In this document: one piece after another, positions 1 through 9,203 of the stretch
How the letters are laid out: each line of letters begins with the position of its first letter
Numbering within the stretch: position 1 is the first letter of the stretch
DNA from: Candidatus Limnocylindria bacterium
GTDB lineage: Bacteria; Chloroflexota; Limnocylindria; P2-11E
DNA: 43,275 nucleotides
Direction: 5' to 3'
Assembly (NCBI GenBank): GCA_036523395.1
Contig: DATDEH010000084.1
Span: forward strand, 1-43,275
The notes under the pieces: generated by a model
Told to the model about the DNA's origin: nothing
Database searches by the model: none
Seen by the model: the letters and a program-made list of their open reading frames with translations, nothing else
Position numbers and translations under genes: made by a program

Positions 1-1066
<1,066 letters not shown>

Positions 1067-1102
1067 AGTCACTTCCTTAGCCGGCACGCCGAGCAGGTCT
1101 TC

Positions 1103-1999
1103 TCACTTCTTGACCGCGTGACCGCCGAATTGATTGCGCAACGCGGCCGCAACCTTCATCGCGTACGAGTCCTCTTGTCGTGAGGTGAATCGCGCGAAGA
1201 GCGAGTGTGCAAGCACCGTTGCCGGCACGTCGTGGGCGATCGCTTCCTGGATCGTCCAGCGCCCTTCGCCTGAATCTGCGACCCACCCTTTGATGTTTGC
1301 CAGATCGGGGCCCTCCTGTTCGAACGCGCGCTCCGCGAGTTCGAGGAGCCACGACCGAACCACGCTGCCCTGCATCCACACGCTCGCGACGCGCTTCATG
1401 TCGATCTGGAATTCGCTCGCATGGATCAGCTCGAAGCCCTCGCCGTAGGCCTGCATCATCCCGTACTCGATCCCGTTGTGGACCATCTTGATGAAGTGGC
1501 CCGCGCCGCTCTTCCCGAAATGCGCCCACCCGTTCGGCGGCGCGAGCGTGTCGAGCGCAGGCTTCACGATGGCAACCGCGCGCGCTTCCCCGCCGACCAT
1601 CATGCAGTAGCCGACCTCGAGCCCCCAGATGCCTCCGGAGACTCCGATGTCGAGATAGTCAAGGCCGAGCGCCTTGTACTTCTCCGCGCGGCGCATCGAG
1701 TCACGGAAGTACGAGTTGCCGCCGTCGACCAGGACGTCGCCCTTCGTTGCGTATTTCGCGAACTCGTCGAGTGTGTGGTCGGTGACGTCGCCCGAGGGCA
1801 CCATCGACCAGAGGACGCGTGGCGGCTTCAGCTGCTTCGCCATCTCCTCGATCGAGTAGGCGCCCGCTGCGCCCTCGGCCTTCGCTTCATCGACCGGGCC
1901 CGGGCTGCGATTTCCCGCGACAACGCGGTGCCCGCCGCGGACGAGCCGCGTGACCATGTTGCCGCCCATGCGGCCCAGGCCGTAGAGCCCGATCTCCAT
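1103..1999 (-). CDS. gnd: 6-phosphogluconate dehydrogenase, decarboxylating, short form
   Basis: Converts 6-phosphogluconate to ribulose-5-phosphate, CO2 and NAD(P)H. The 298 residues fit the short (about 300 aa) Gnd class rather than the roughly 470 aa enterobacterial form. Visible motifs are the Rossmann fingerprint GLGRMGGNM at residues 8-16, the substrate loop GGNSYFRDS, DIGVSGGIWG, and the catalytic segment FIKMVHNGIEYGMMQAYGEG holding the family Lys and Glu. The C-terminus carries the RFTSRQED segment typical of this class. A GGGGGTGA ribosome-binding site precedes the ATG at 1999. It is transcribed divergently from transketolase and lies directly before zwf. Confidence 0.97.
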   Translation of the reverse strand: MEIGLYGLGRMGGNMVTRLVRGGHRVVAGNRSPGPVDEAKAEGAAGAYSIEEMAKQLKPPRVLWSMVPSGDVTDHTLDEFAKYATKGDVLVDGGNSYFRDSMRRAEKYKALGLDYLDIGVSGGIWGLEVGYCMMVGGEARAVAIVKPALDTLAPPNGWAHFGKSGAGHFIKMVHNGIEYGMMQAYGEGFELIHASEFQIDMKRVASVWMQGSVVRSWLLELAERAFEQEGPDLANIKGWVADSGEGRWTIQEAIAHDVPATVLAHSLFARFTSRQEDSYAMKVAAALRNQFGGHAVKK

Positions 2000-2053
2000 G
2001 CGTCACCCCCGTGGTGCGACCGAGGATATTCGGTCCGGAGGGTGTTCCTGCGG

Positions 2054-2059
2054 TACCGT
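2054..2059 (+). promoter_or_regulatory. Candidate -10 element of the transketolase gene
   Basis: TACCGT ends 7 bases before the preferred GTG start at 2067 and there is no ribosome-binding site. This is the spacing expected for a leaderless transcript. I see no clear -35 element. The call rests on the same arrangement recurring in front of other genes in this window. Confidence 0.3.
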
Positions 2060-2066
2060 GTGGGTC

Positions 2067-3926
2067 GTGACCACCGTGAGCGAGGCCGCAACGCGCCTCG
2101 ATCTGTACCGTTCGCTGGCTCGTCAACTGCGCGCCGACAGCATCCGCTGTTCGACGGCCGCCGGGTCGGGCCACCCGACATCATCGCTATCCGCGGCTGA
2201 CCTTGTGGCGGTGTTGCTCGCCGGCCATCTTCGCTACGACTTCGAGCGGCCGGACACGCTCGCGAACGATCACCTCATCTTTTCCAAGGGACACGCGTCG
2301 CCGCTGGTCTACGCGATGTTCCGCGCCGCCGGCGCGATCGATGATGCGGAGCTGATGACGTTCCGGAAGTTCGGCTCGCGCCTCGAGGGCCATCCCACGC
2401 CGATCCTTCCCTGGGTCGACGTCGCGACCGGCTCCCTCGGGCAGGGTCTGCCGATCGGCGTCGGCGTCGCGCTCGCCGGCAAGCGTCTCCTCAAGGCGCC
2501 GTTCCACGTCTGGGTCGTCGTGGGCGACAGCGAGTCGGCCGAGGGCTCGATCTGGGAGGCATTCGATCTCGCCGGTCATGAGGGCCTCGAGAACGTCACC
2601 GCGATCCTCGATATCAATCGCCTCGGGCAGCGTGGCCCGACCGAGCTCGAGTGGAATACGGAGGCGTACGCCACGCGCGTCCGGGCGTTCGGCTGGAACG
2701 CGATCGTGATCGACGGCCACGATCTCGCGCAGGTCGACGACGCGCTCGGTCGCGCCCGCGTGTCGGCGCGTCCGACGGCGATCGTCGCCCGCACGGTGAA
2801 GGGCAAAGGCGTCTCGTTCCTCGAGGACAAACCCGGCTGGCACGGCAAGGCTCTCGACGCGCAGCAGGCGAAACAGGCCCTCGCGGAGATCGGCGACGAG
2901 CCGTCGCGCGTGTTCGCGGTACCGAGCCCACCGGCCTGGCGACCCGCGCCGGTTCCCCCGCCAAAGGCGCCGGACCTGAAGCGCTACACCGACCCCATCG
3001 CGACGCGCAAGGCGTACGGCGAGGCGATCGCTGCGCTCGGCGCTGCGCGCGCGGACGTCGTCGCGCTGGACGCCGAGGTGAGCAACTCGACGCACGCGGA
3101 GGATTTCAAGAAGACCGCTCCCGATCGGTTCTTCGAGATGTACATCGCGGAGCAACGCATGGTCGCGGTCGCCGTGGGGATGCAGGTCGTGGGTTTCGTG
3201 CCGTTCGCGTCGACGTTCGCGGCGTTCCTCACGCGTGCGTATGACTTCATCCGCATGGCGGCGATCTCGCGCGCGGCCATCCGTCTCTCAGGCTCACACG
3301 CCGGCGTGTCGATCGGCGAGGACGGTCCCTCGCAGATGGCGCTCGAGGATCTCGCGATGATGCGCGCGGTGCACGGCAGCACCGTGCTGTATCCCTGCGA
3401 TGGCAATCAGACCGCGAAGCTCGTCGCGGCGATGGCGGACCTGCGGGGCATCTCGTATATCCGGACGACGCGCGCGAACACTCCGGTCCTGTATCGACCC
3501 GAGGAGGAGTTCCCGATCGGCGGAAGCCGCGTCGTGCGCGGCGGCGATGCGGACGATCGCGTCACGGTCGTCGCCGCCGGCATCACCGTGCACGAGAGCC
3601 TGAAGGCCGCGGACGAGCTGGCCAAGGGTGGCATCAAGATCCGGGTCATCGACGCGTACTCGGTGAAGCCGCTCGACGCGGGTGGCATCGCGAGGGCGGT
3701 GCGCGAGACTGGTGGAAGGCTTCTCATCGTCGAGGACCACTGGCCGGAGGGCGGCCTCGGCGACGCCGCCGTATCGGGCCTCGTCTCACTCGGGGTGAAG
3801 GACATCGTCCTGCGGCATCTCGCGGTGCGCGACATGCCAACGTCGGGAAAGCCTGCCGAGCTCCTCGAGGCCGCCGGGATCGCCGCACGCGACATCGCCG
3901 CGGCGGTGCGCGCTCTGCTCGACTGA
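2067..3926 (+). CDS. tkt: Transketolase
   Basis: Thiamine-diphosphate enzyme of the non-oxidative pentose phosphate pathway, moving two-carbon ketol units between sugar phosphates. About 619 residues on one chain. The N-terminal pyrophosphate domain has SGHPTSSLSAAD, FSKGHASPLVYAMF, GSLGQGLPIGVG and the ThDP/metal motif GDSESAEGSIWEA; the pyrimidine domain starts near DPIATRKAYGEA and contains AEQRMVAVAVGM with the catalytic Glu and GSHAGVSIGEDGPSQMALED; the C-terminal domain follows. GDSESAEG replaces the commoner GDGELxEG but keeps the pattern. An ATG at 1998 would overlap the divergent gnd start and add a low-complexity leader, so I prefer the GTG at 2067; GTG 2076 is also possible. The next gene starts 2 bases after the stop. 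Confidence 0.96.
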   Translation: MTTVSEAATRLDLYRSLARQLRADSIRCSTAAGSGHPTSSLSAADLVAVLLAGHLRYDFERPDTLANDHLIFSKGHASPLVYAMFRAAGAIDDAELMTFRKFGSRLEGHPTPILPWVDVATGSLGQGLPIGVGVALAGKRLLKAPFHVWVVVGDSESAEGSIWEAFDLAGHEGLENVTAILDINRLGQRGPTELEWNTEAYATRVRAFGWNAIVIDGHDLAQVDDALGRARVSARPTAIVARTVKGKGVSFLEDKPGWHGKALDAQQAKQALAEIGDEPSRVFAVPSPPAWRPAPVPPPKAPDLKRYTDPIATRKAYGEAIAALGAARADVVALDAEVSNSTHAEDFKKTAPDRFFEMYIAEQRMVAVAVGMQVVGFVPFASTFAAFLTRAYDFIRMAAISRAAIRLSGSHAGVSIGEDGPSQMALEDLAMMRAVHGSTVLYPCDGNQTAKLVAAMADLRGISYIRTTRANTPVLYRPEEEFPIGGSRVVRGGDADDRVTVVAAGITVHESLKAADELAKGGIKIRVIDAYSVKPLDAGGIARAVRETGGRLLIVEDHWPEGGLGDAAVSGLVSLGVKDIVLRHLAVRDMPTSGKPAELLEAAGIAARDIAAAVRALLD

Positions 3927-3928
3927 TC

Positions 3929-4948
3929 GTGGCCCGCAAGATATCGCTGACGGCGCTGTCCCTCGTCGCGATCGCTTCGGTGTGCCTCGTCGATCTCCTC
4001 ACCGGCCCCGACATCGGCTTCTCGCTCTTCTACCTCATCCCGGTCGTCGTGACGGCCTGGTACCTAGGCCGCGGTCCGGGTGTGGTCGTCGCGGTCTCGG
4101 GGGCCCTCGCCTGGCTCTTCGCGGACACGATGAACCGCGACGCCGTATCGCTCCCGGCCTCGACATGGAACGCATTCACGCGCTTGGTCATCTTCATCGC
4201 CATCGCGCTGCTGCTCGATCGGCAGCGTACGAATACCGCGCGTCTTGCCAGGATCGACCGCCAGCGCCAGGACTTCCTCCGCGTTCTCGACTACGAGCTG
4301 CCGCGGCCGATCGAGGCGATCGCCGAGCTCGCGAAGAAGCTCGACCGCAACACGCCGGCCCAGTCCGAGGAGCACAACACGGTGCAGGAGCTGCAGCGAC
4401 GCGCGCAGGAGCTGCAGTTCCTCGCGCGCGACTTCGTATCGCTCGGGAGACTGCAGAGCGAACGGCTGCTGCTGACTCGAAGACAGTCCGATCTCAATGA
4501 CATCGTTCGCGATGCCGTGCGCGCCATCGTGGACAAGCAACGCGTGATCATCACCCTCGGCGCGGAGGCGCCCATCGTCGATGCCGACGTCGATCGCCTG
4601 CGGCAGGCGATCGAGAGCGTGATCCGGAGCGCGCTGCAGCACTCGACCGAGTACGTGAACGTGGCCGTTCGGGTCGATGCGCAGTCCGCATGGGTCGATG
4701 TCAGTGACCGTTCGCGCGTGCCGCTGCGCGTCGACGATCGGGCTCTCTTCGAGGATCCCGAACGCGCTGACGACCCGCGCGCGGTCGCGGTGGCCGACCG
4801 CTTTCTCGGCCTCGAGCTCGCGCGGCTCCTCATGGAGGCGAACGGTGGATCGCTCGACATCGAGAGTCCGTCGACGCTCGGCTCGCTCGTCCGACTCCGT
4901 CTTCCGCGGACCACACGCCCGCCGATCATCCGTCCGGCGACCGCTTAG
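3929..4948 (+). CDS. Membrane sensor-kinase-like protein with degenerate catalytic motifs
   Basis: 339 residues, GTG start 2 bases after the transketolase stop. Residues 8-97 hold about four hydrophobic segments of the small integral-membrane sensor type (FSLFYLIPVVVTAWYLGR). Residues 110-175 look like a dimerisation/phosphoacceptor helix pair and 190-327 like a GHKL ATPase domain. The key residues are altered. Where kinases have SHELRTP, this has DYELPRP, with Tyr122 in place of the phosphoacceptor His. The N-box reads VIRSALQHS, with Ser234 where Asn is expected. The G1 motif is DRSR rather than DxGxG. Only the last motif (LGLELARLLMEANGGSLDIES) is well kept. I infer a pseudokinase or scaffold, not an active autokinase. 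Its position between transketolase and a sugar kinase suggests a link to carbon metabolism. Confidence 0.8.
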   Translation: MARKISLTALSLVAIASVCLVDLLTGPDIGFSLFYLIPVVVTAWYLGRGPGVVVAVSGALAWLFADTMNRDAVSLPASTWNAFTRLVIFIAIALLLDRQRTNTARLARIDRQRQDFLRVLDYELPRPIEAIAELAKKLDRNTPAQSEEHNTVQELQRRAQELQFLARDFVSLGRLQSERLLLTRRQSDLNDIVRDAVRAIVDKQRVIITLGAEAPIVDADVDRLRQAIESVIRSALQHSTEYVNVAVRVDAQSAWVDVSDRSRVPLRVDDRALFEDPERADDPRAVAVADRFLGLELARLLMEANGGSLDIESPSTLGSLVRLRLPRTTRPPIIRPATA

Positions 4949-4953
4949 TCGCG

Positions 4954-4959
4954 CATACT
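4954..4959 (+). promoter_or_regulatory. Candidate -10 element of the FGGY kinase gene
   Basis: CATACT ends 6 bases before the GTG start at 4966 and lies in the 17-base gap after the kinase-like gene. No ribosome-binding site is visible, so a leaderless internal promoter is plausible. Confidence 0.3.
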
Positions 4960-4965
4960 CGCGCC

Positions 4966-6462
4966 GTGCTGCGCGAGCCGCTCGCGATCCCGCTGCGCGA
5001 AGCGCGCGCGCCGCTCGTGCTCGCGCTCGATATCGGCACGTCGGGGCTGCGTGTCTTCCTCTTCGACGTGCGTGGACGGCCGATCGCTCCGTTCATCGCG
5101 CACGCCGACCGGCCGGTGCGGACCTCGGCCGATGGCGAGGCCACGGTGGATGCGGAGGAGCGCGTGGGCGCAGCGTTCCGCGCGATCGACACCGTCCTGT
5201 CGGGCGCCGGTCGCCGCGCCGGCGAGATCGCGGCCGTTGCCACATCGACGTTCTGGCACAGCCTCGTCGGTGTTGGCGCGGATGGCCGTCCGACAACACG
5301 AGTGCTCACCTGGGCAGACACGCGTGCACGGAGCGCGGCCGCGATGCTGCGCCGCGAAGTCGATCCGGTCGCGACGCATGCGCGCACCGGTTGCGTCCTC
5401 CACGCGTCGTATCTGCCAGCGAAGCTACGTTGGCTTCGTGAGAACGACGGAGATGCGTACGCACGCACGAAATGGTGGATGTCGCTCGGCGAGTACCTGT
5501 ATCTGCGGGTCCTCGGTGCGCGACGAGCCGGACACGGAATGGCCTCCGCTACCGGGCTCTACGACCAGCGCTCGCGCGGCTGGGATCGGCCGCTGCTTTC
5601 GCACCTCGTCGTCGGCGAGGAGACGCTGTCGCCGATCGACGACGCACCCCTTACGGCGATGCTCCCTGCCTTCGCACGACGGTGGCCCGCTCTGGCGAAC
5701 GCGAAGTGGGTGCCCGCAGTCGGCGACGGGGCGTGCTCGAACGTGGGAGCGGGAGCGGTCGGTCGCGACACCGCGTCGCTCTTCCTGGGGACGTCCGGCG
5801 CGATGCGCGTGGTCTACGCGACCGACGATCCGCCGACGATCCCAGGCGGATGGACGTACCACCTCGACGCTTCGCGAGTCGTTGCCGGCGGCGCGCTGTC
5901 GAACGGCGGCAACGTGCTTCGCTGGATCGCCGATGTGTTCCCGGGCGTCGATGTCCCTCGCGCCCTGCGGCGCGCGTCAGCGGACGGACCGCTCATCGCG
6001 CTTCCGCTGCTGGCCGGCGATCGCAGCCCGACGTGGAATGACGCGGCGCGCGCCGCGGTGGCCGGCATCGGTCTCGGAACGACCGCGGACGACGTCGTGC
6101 GCGCGATGGTCGAGGGCGTCGCGTATCGCGTGGCGCGGCTGTGGGACGTCACGAGCCGCGCGCTGCCGGGCATCGAACGAGTCATCGCGACGGGCGGCAC
6201 GCTGCTCGCGTTCCCATGGCTCATGCAGCTCTTCGCCGACGCCATCGATCGCCCGTTGCTCATGAGCGGGGCCGGAGAGGGTTCGGCGCGCGGCGCCGTG
6301 ATCGCCGCGCTCGAGCGGATCGGCGCGGTGCCCGACCTCGCCGCTGTGCGCTCGCCGCTCGGACGAACGTTCCGCCCGAGGCCTGCTGCGCACGCTCGAC
6401 TTCGCGCCGGAACGGAGCGTCAGCGGCAGTTGGAGGAGGCACTCGGCCCGCTGATGTCATGA
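4966..6462 (+). CDS. FGGY-family carbohydrate kinase, probably gluconokinase
   Basis: Phosphorylates a sugar or sugar acid with ATP. 498 residues, the usual FGGY length. The N-terminal actin-like lobe opens with LALDIGTSGLRVFLFD, followed by RTGCVLHASYLPAKLRW and SLGEYLYLRVLG. The second lobe has VPAVGDGACSNVGAGAVG, LFLGTSGAMR, the GGALSNGGNVLRW segment seen in gluconokinases, and IATGGTLLAFPWLMQLFADA near the C-terminus. Gluconokinase activity would make 6-phosphogluconate, the substrate of the neighbouring gnd, which favours that specificity over xylulokinase or glycerol kinase. Specificity remains inferred. GTG start. Confidence 0.88.
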   Translation: MLREPLAIPLREARAPLVLALDIGTSGLRVFLFDVRGRPIAPFIAHADRPVRTSADGEATVDAEERVGAAFRAIDTVLSGAGRRAGEIAAVATSTFWHSLVGVGADGRPTTRVLTWADTRARSAAAMLRREVDPVATHARTGCVLHASYLPAKLRWLRENDGDAYARTKWWMSLGEYLYLRVLGARRAGHGMASATGLYDQRSRGWDRPLLSHLVVGEETLSPIDDAPLTAMLPAFARRWPALANAKWVPAVGDGACSNVGAGAVGRDTASLFLGTSGAMRVVYATDDPPTIPGGWTYHLDASRVVAGGALSNGGNVLRWIADVFPGVDVPRALRRASADGPLIALPLLAGDRSPTWNDAARAAVAGIGLGTTADDVVRAMVEGVAYRVARLWDVTSRALPGIERVIATGGTLLAFPWLMQLFADAIDRPLLMSGAGEGSARGAVIAALERIGAVPDLAAVRSPLGRTFRPRPAAHARLRAGTERQRQLEEALGPLMS

Positions 6463-6496
6463 TTGACAGTGCCGTAGCTCAGAAGGGGAGAACACT

Positions 6497-7060
6497 TTGG
6501 AGATCCTGATCCCGCTCATCATCGTCGCGGTCATCGTCGTATTCGTCATCAGCCTCTACAACCGTCTGGTCACGATGCGCCAGCGCGTGCGCGAAGCGTG
6601 GGCCGACATCGACGTCCAGCTGAAGCGGCGCTGGGACCTGATCCCCAACTTGATCGAGACCGTGAAGGGATACGCCGCGCACGAGCGACAGACATTCGAT
6701 TCCGTAACGCAGGCGCGTGCCGCCGCGATCACAGCGGCGCAGTCCGGATCGCCCGAGCAGCGAGCACAGGCGGAGACCGCTCTCGGCGCCGCTCTGGTGA
6801 ATCTGCGCGCGGTCGCTGAGGCATACCCGCAACTCCAAGCGGTGCAGGAGTTCAAGGATCTCTCGGAGAACCTGAGGGACACCGAGGACAAGATCGCGTT
6901 CGCGCGCCGGTTCTACAACGGGAATGTCCGCGACTACAACACCGCGATCCAATCCGTGCCGACCAACATCCTCGCTGGGATGTTCGGCTTCACCGCCGAG
7001 CAGTATTTCGAGATGGCCGACCCGGCCCAGCGTGAAGTCCCGAAGGTGTCGTTCAGCTAG
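6497..7060 (+). CDS. lemA: LemA family protein
   Basis: 187 residues. One N-terminal membrane segment (residues 3-19) with a very short outside portion is followed by a long helical domain with the LemA signature: YNRLVTMRQRVREAW, DIDVQLKRRWDLIPNL, and later FARRFYNGNVRDYN. The start is a rare TTG at 6497, fixed by the strong AGAAGGGGAG site 6 bases upstream; no in-frame ATG or GTG comes before the conserved region. It lies 5 bases before htpX. lemA-htpX pairing is common in bacteria, and LemA is generally seen as a membrane partner in envelope stress; its biochemical role is not known. Confidence 0.95.
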   Translation: MEILIPLIIVAVIVVFVISLYNRLVTMRQRVREAWADIDVQLKRRWDLIPNLIETVKGYAAHERQTFDSVTQARAAAITAAQSGSPEQRAQAETALGAALVNLRAVAEAYPQLQAVQEFKDLSENLRDTEDKIAFARRFYNGNVRDYNTAIQSVPTNILAGMFGFTAEQYFEMADPAQREVPKVSFS

Positions 7061-7065
7061 CCGGA

Positions 7066-7980
7066 GTGGCCGCTCCGCAGTCCCGGCTCAACATCTACGA
7101 CGCCGCCGCCGCGAACCGCTGGCGCACCGTCGCGCTCATCACGGTGTTCACAGGCATCCTCATCGCCCTCGGCTACGTCGTCGGTGAGGTGTTCACGCCG
7201 GGAGGCGGCGTCGCGATGATCCCCGCGGCGCTCGGTCTCTCCGGCGTTTCCGCCACGGCGTCGTACTTCGCCGGCGACAAGCTCGTCCTCGCACAGAGTC
7301 AGGCACGTGAGCTGGCGCCCGGGGAGGAGCCGCAGCTGCGGAACGTTGTCGAGACCCTTTCGATCGGACTCGGCATCCCTCCACCGCGTATCTATGTGAT
7401 CGATGACACGGCGCCGAACGCGTTCGCCACGGGCCGCGACCCCAAGCACGCCTCCATCGCGGTGACGCGCGGGTTGATCGACAAGCTTGACCGCACTGAG
7501 CTGGAAGGCGTGATCGCACATGAGCTCTCGCACGTCGGCAATCACGACATTCGCGTGATGCTCCTTGTGACCGTCCTCGTGGGGACCATCGCGCTCCTTT
7601 CGGACTGGATGTTCCGATCCTTCGCGTGGGGTGGCGGACGCCGCGGTCGCGACCGTGGCGGCGGCGGGATCATCCTGATCATCGCGATCGCGCTCGCGAT
7701 CCTCACGCCGATCATCGCGACCTTGATCCAGCTCGCCGTCTCCAGGCAGCGCGAATACCTAGCCGACGCGTCAGGCGCGCTGCTCACGCGGTTTCCGCCG
7801 GGCCTCGCGAGCGCGCTGCGCAAGATCGCCGCGGACAAAGAGGCGCTCGAGGTGGCCAACAAGGCGACCGCATCCCTCTACTTCGCGAACCCCCTGAAGG
7901 ACGCGCCGCGCGCGATGGATGGGCTCTTCGATACGCACCCGCCGATCGCGGAGCGCATCCGCCGTCTCGAGGCGATGTGA
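7066..7980 (+). CDS. htpX: HtpX-type membrane zinc metalloprotease
   Basis: M48-family membrane endopeptidase that degrades misfolded membrane proteins. 304 residues. Two N-terminal hydrophobic segments (about 20-40 and 47-68) precede the catalytic domain. The zinc motif HELSH is at residues 152-156, with Glu153 catalytic, and the third ligand Glu is in QREYLADASGA near residue 228. Another hydrophobic pair lies at about 164-215 around a Gly/Arg-rich loop (WGGGRRGRDRGGGG). The C-terminus DTHPPIAERIRRLEAM is typical of the family. GTG start 5 bases after lemA. The last codons overlap the GTG of the next gene, so translation is probably coupled. Confidence 0.95.
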   Translation: MAAPQSRLNIYDAAAANRWRTVALITVFTGILIALGYVVGEVFTPGGGVAMIPAALGLSGVSATASYFAGDKLVLAQSQARELAPGEEPQLRNVVETLSIGLGIPPPRIYVIDDTAPNAFATGRDPKHASIAVTRGLIDKLDRTELEGVIAHELSHVGNHDIRVMLLVTVLVGTIALLSDWMFRSFAWGGGRRGRDRGGGGIILIIAIALAILTPIIATLIQLAVSRQREYLADASGALLTRFPPGLASALRKIAADKEALEVANKATASLYFANPLKDAPRAMDGLFDTHPPIAERIRRLEAM

Positions 7981-9107
7981 CGGCGACGACGCCGCCTGGC
8001 GACGGCGACTCGCCGAAGCCGCCGGAGTTCATCGGCCCGCAGGCACCCGATGGGCCGCGCGCTCCCGACGGGCCGCGCACGAGCAGCACTGCGCTCCCGC
8101 TCAGCTCCGCTGGGATCATCGCCGTTCTGCTCGTTGTCGCGGCGATCGGCGGAGGCCTCGCGGTCGGCACCATCGCGCGACCGAGTCCCTCGCCCCGTCC
8201 CACGCCAACTCCGTCGCCGGCTCCGACGCCGACACCTCAGCCGACGACCGACCCGGCCGTGTTTCGGCAGACGCTCTCGAGTGGCTGCGCGACGGAGCAG
8301 GGACTCTGGGTCGTCTCGAACGGCGGCGGGCTCGTTCGCTACAACGGAAAGGACTGGGTCCAAGTGGACGGCACGCTGCGCTCGCTCACCCAGACGTCGT
8401 GCGACGCGGGGACGTTGTACGCGGTCGGTCCGGTCGGTGCGGTGCTCATCCTCGACGACCGCGCGCGCCAGATCCAATCGTTCGACGTGACGCTCGAGGA
8501 TCTGCGGGGCGTTGCCGCGATGCCCGAAGGGGCGATGGTCGCGGGCACGCACGGAACGGTGCTGTTGCTGTCGGGCGGGGCCTGGCAGCCGTACGCACGC
8601 GGCCTCGAAGAGGACCTGAACGCGCTCGTCGTCTTCGAGCTGCAGTCTGCGTGGGCGGTGGGCTCGCAGGGCATCAGTTATCGCTTGGAAGCGGCGGGCT
8701 GGCGCTCGATACCGACGGGGGCCACGGTCGAGCTGCGAGCAGTGTCCGCAACGAGCCCGCAGAGCGCGATCGCTGCCGGCGACGAAGGGACCCTTCTCGT
8801 CTTCGACGGTTCGTGGAAGCAGGTGGAGACCGGAGTGACTGCGAACCTGCGCTCGATCGGGCGACTTGGCAGCGCCGAATGGATCGTGGGCGATGCCGGG
8901 ACCGTGCTCATCCTTGACGCGGCCGGAGGCGATCACACAGTGCCAGGCATCAGGCCGCCGACCAAGTTCGATCTCGGGACGACGTGTGATCTGCGCAACG
9001 TGTTCGTAAGCGGCCAAGACGTTTGGATCATCGGCGGCCGCGGTGGGGTGTCGGGAGTCTGGCGCATCCGCGGCGGCAAGGTCGCCGAGCGCTGGGGAGA
9101 GTGCTGA
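7977..9107 (+). CDS. Membrane-anchored beta-propeller protein (YCF48/photosystem-stability-factor-like repeats)
   Basis: 376 residues from the GTG that overlaps the htpX stop (GTGA). The longer reading into htpX in this frame is not the gene. Residues 1-40 are a Pro-rich cytoplasmic leader, about 43-64 one membrane helix (IIAVLLVVAAIGGGLAVG), and about 68-90 a Pro/Ser/Thr linker of alternating P residues. The rest is an exported domain of repeated 40-45 residue units with patterns such as LRGVAAMPEGAMVAGTHGTV, LNALVVFELQSAWAVGSQG, LRAVSATSPQSAIAAGDEGT and LRSIGRLGSAEWIVGDAGTV. That is a YCF48-like propeller with about six blades. Two Cys-containing blades (SGCATE, TSCDAG, TTCDLR) could be disulfide-linked outside the cell. 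Fold is likely; ligand unknown. Confidence 0.85.
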   Translation: MTATTPPGDGDSPKPPEFIGPQAPDGPRAPDGPRTSSTALPLSSAGIIAVLLVVAAIGGGLAVGTIARPSPSPRPTPTPSPAPTPTPQPTTDPAVFRQTLSSGCATEQGLWVVSNGGGLVRYNGKDWVQVDGTLRSLTQTSCDAGTLYAVGPVGAVLILDDRARQIQSFDVTLEDLRGVAAMPEGAMVAGTHGTVLLLSGGAWQPYARGLEEDLNALVVFELQSAWAVGSQGISYRLEAAGWRSIPTGATVELRAVSATSPQSAIAAGDEGTLLVFDGSWKQVETGVTANLRSIGRLGSAEWIVGDAGTVLILDAAGGDHTVPGIRPPTKFDLGTTCDLRNVFVSGQDVWIIGGRGGVSGVWRIRGGKVAERWGEC

Positions 9108-9191
9108 CGATCGTTGCCCGACTCTCGTTCGCGGGTGTGCTCGCGGTCTCGCCACATGGTCCGTCTGTCGCTCCTCACTCCGCGCCGCTCC

Positions 9192-9197
9192 TAAACT
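9192..9197 (+). promoter_or_regulatory. Candidate -10 element of the CoA-transferase operon
   Basis: TAAACT ends 6 bases before the ATG at 9204, with no ribosome-binding site between, consistent with a leaderless mRNA. The 96-base gap after the propeller gene contains nothing else that I recognise. Confidence 0.4.
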
Positions 9198-9203
9198 TCG
9201 CGG

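Noticed and set aside
6463-6468. TTGACA as a -35 for lemA
   Set aside because: No fitting -10 hexamer is found 15-19 bases downstream.
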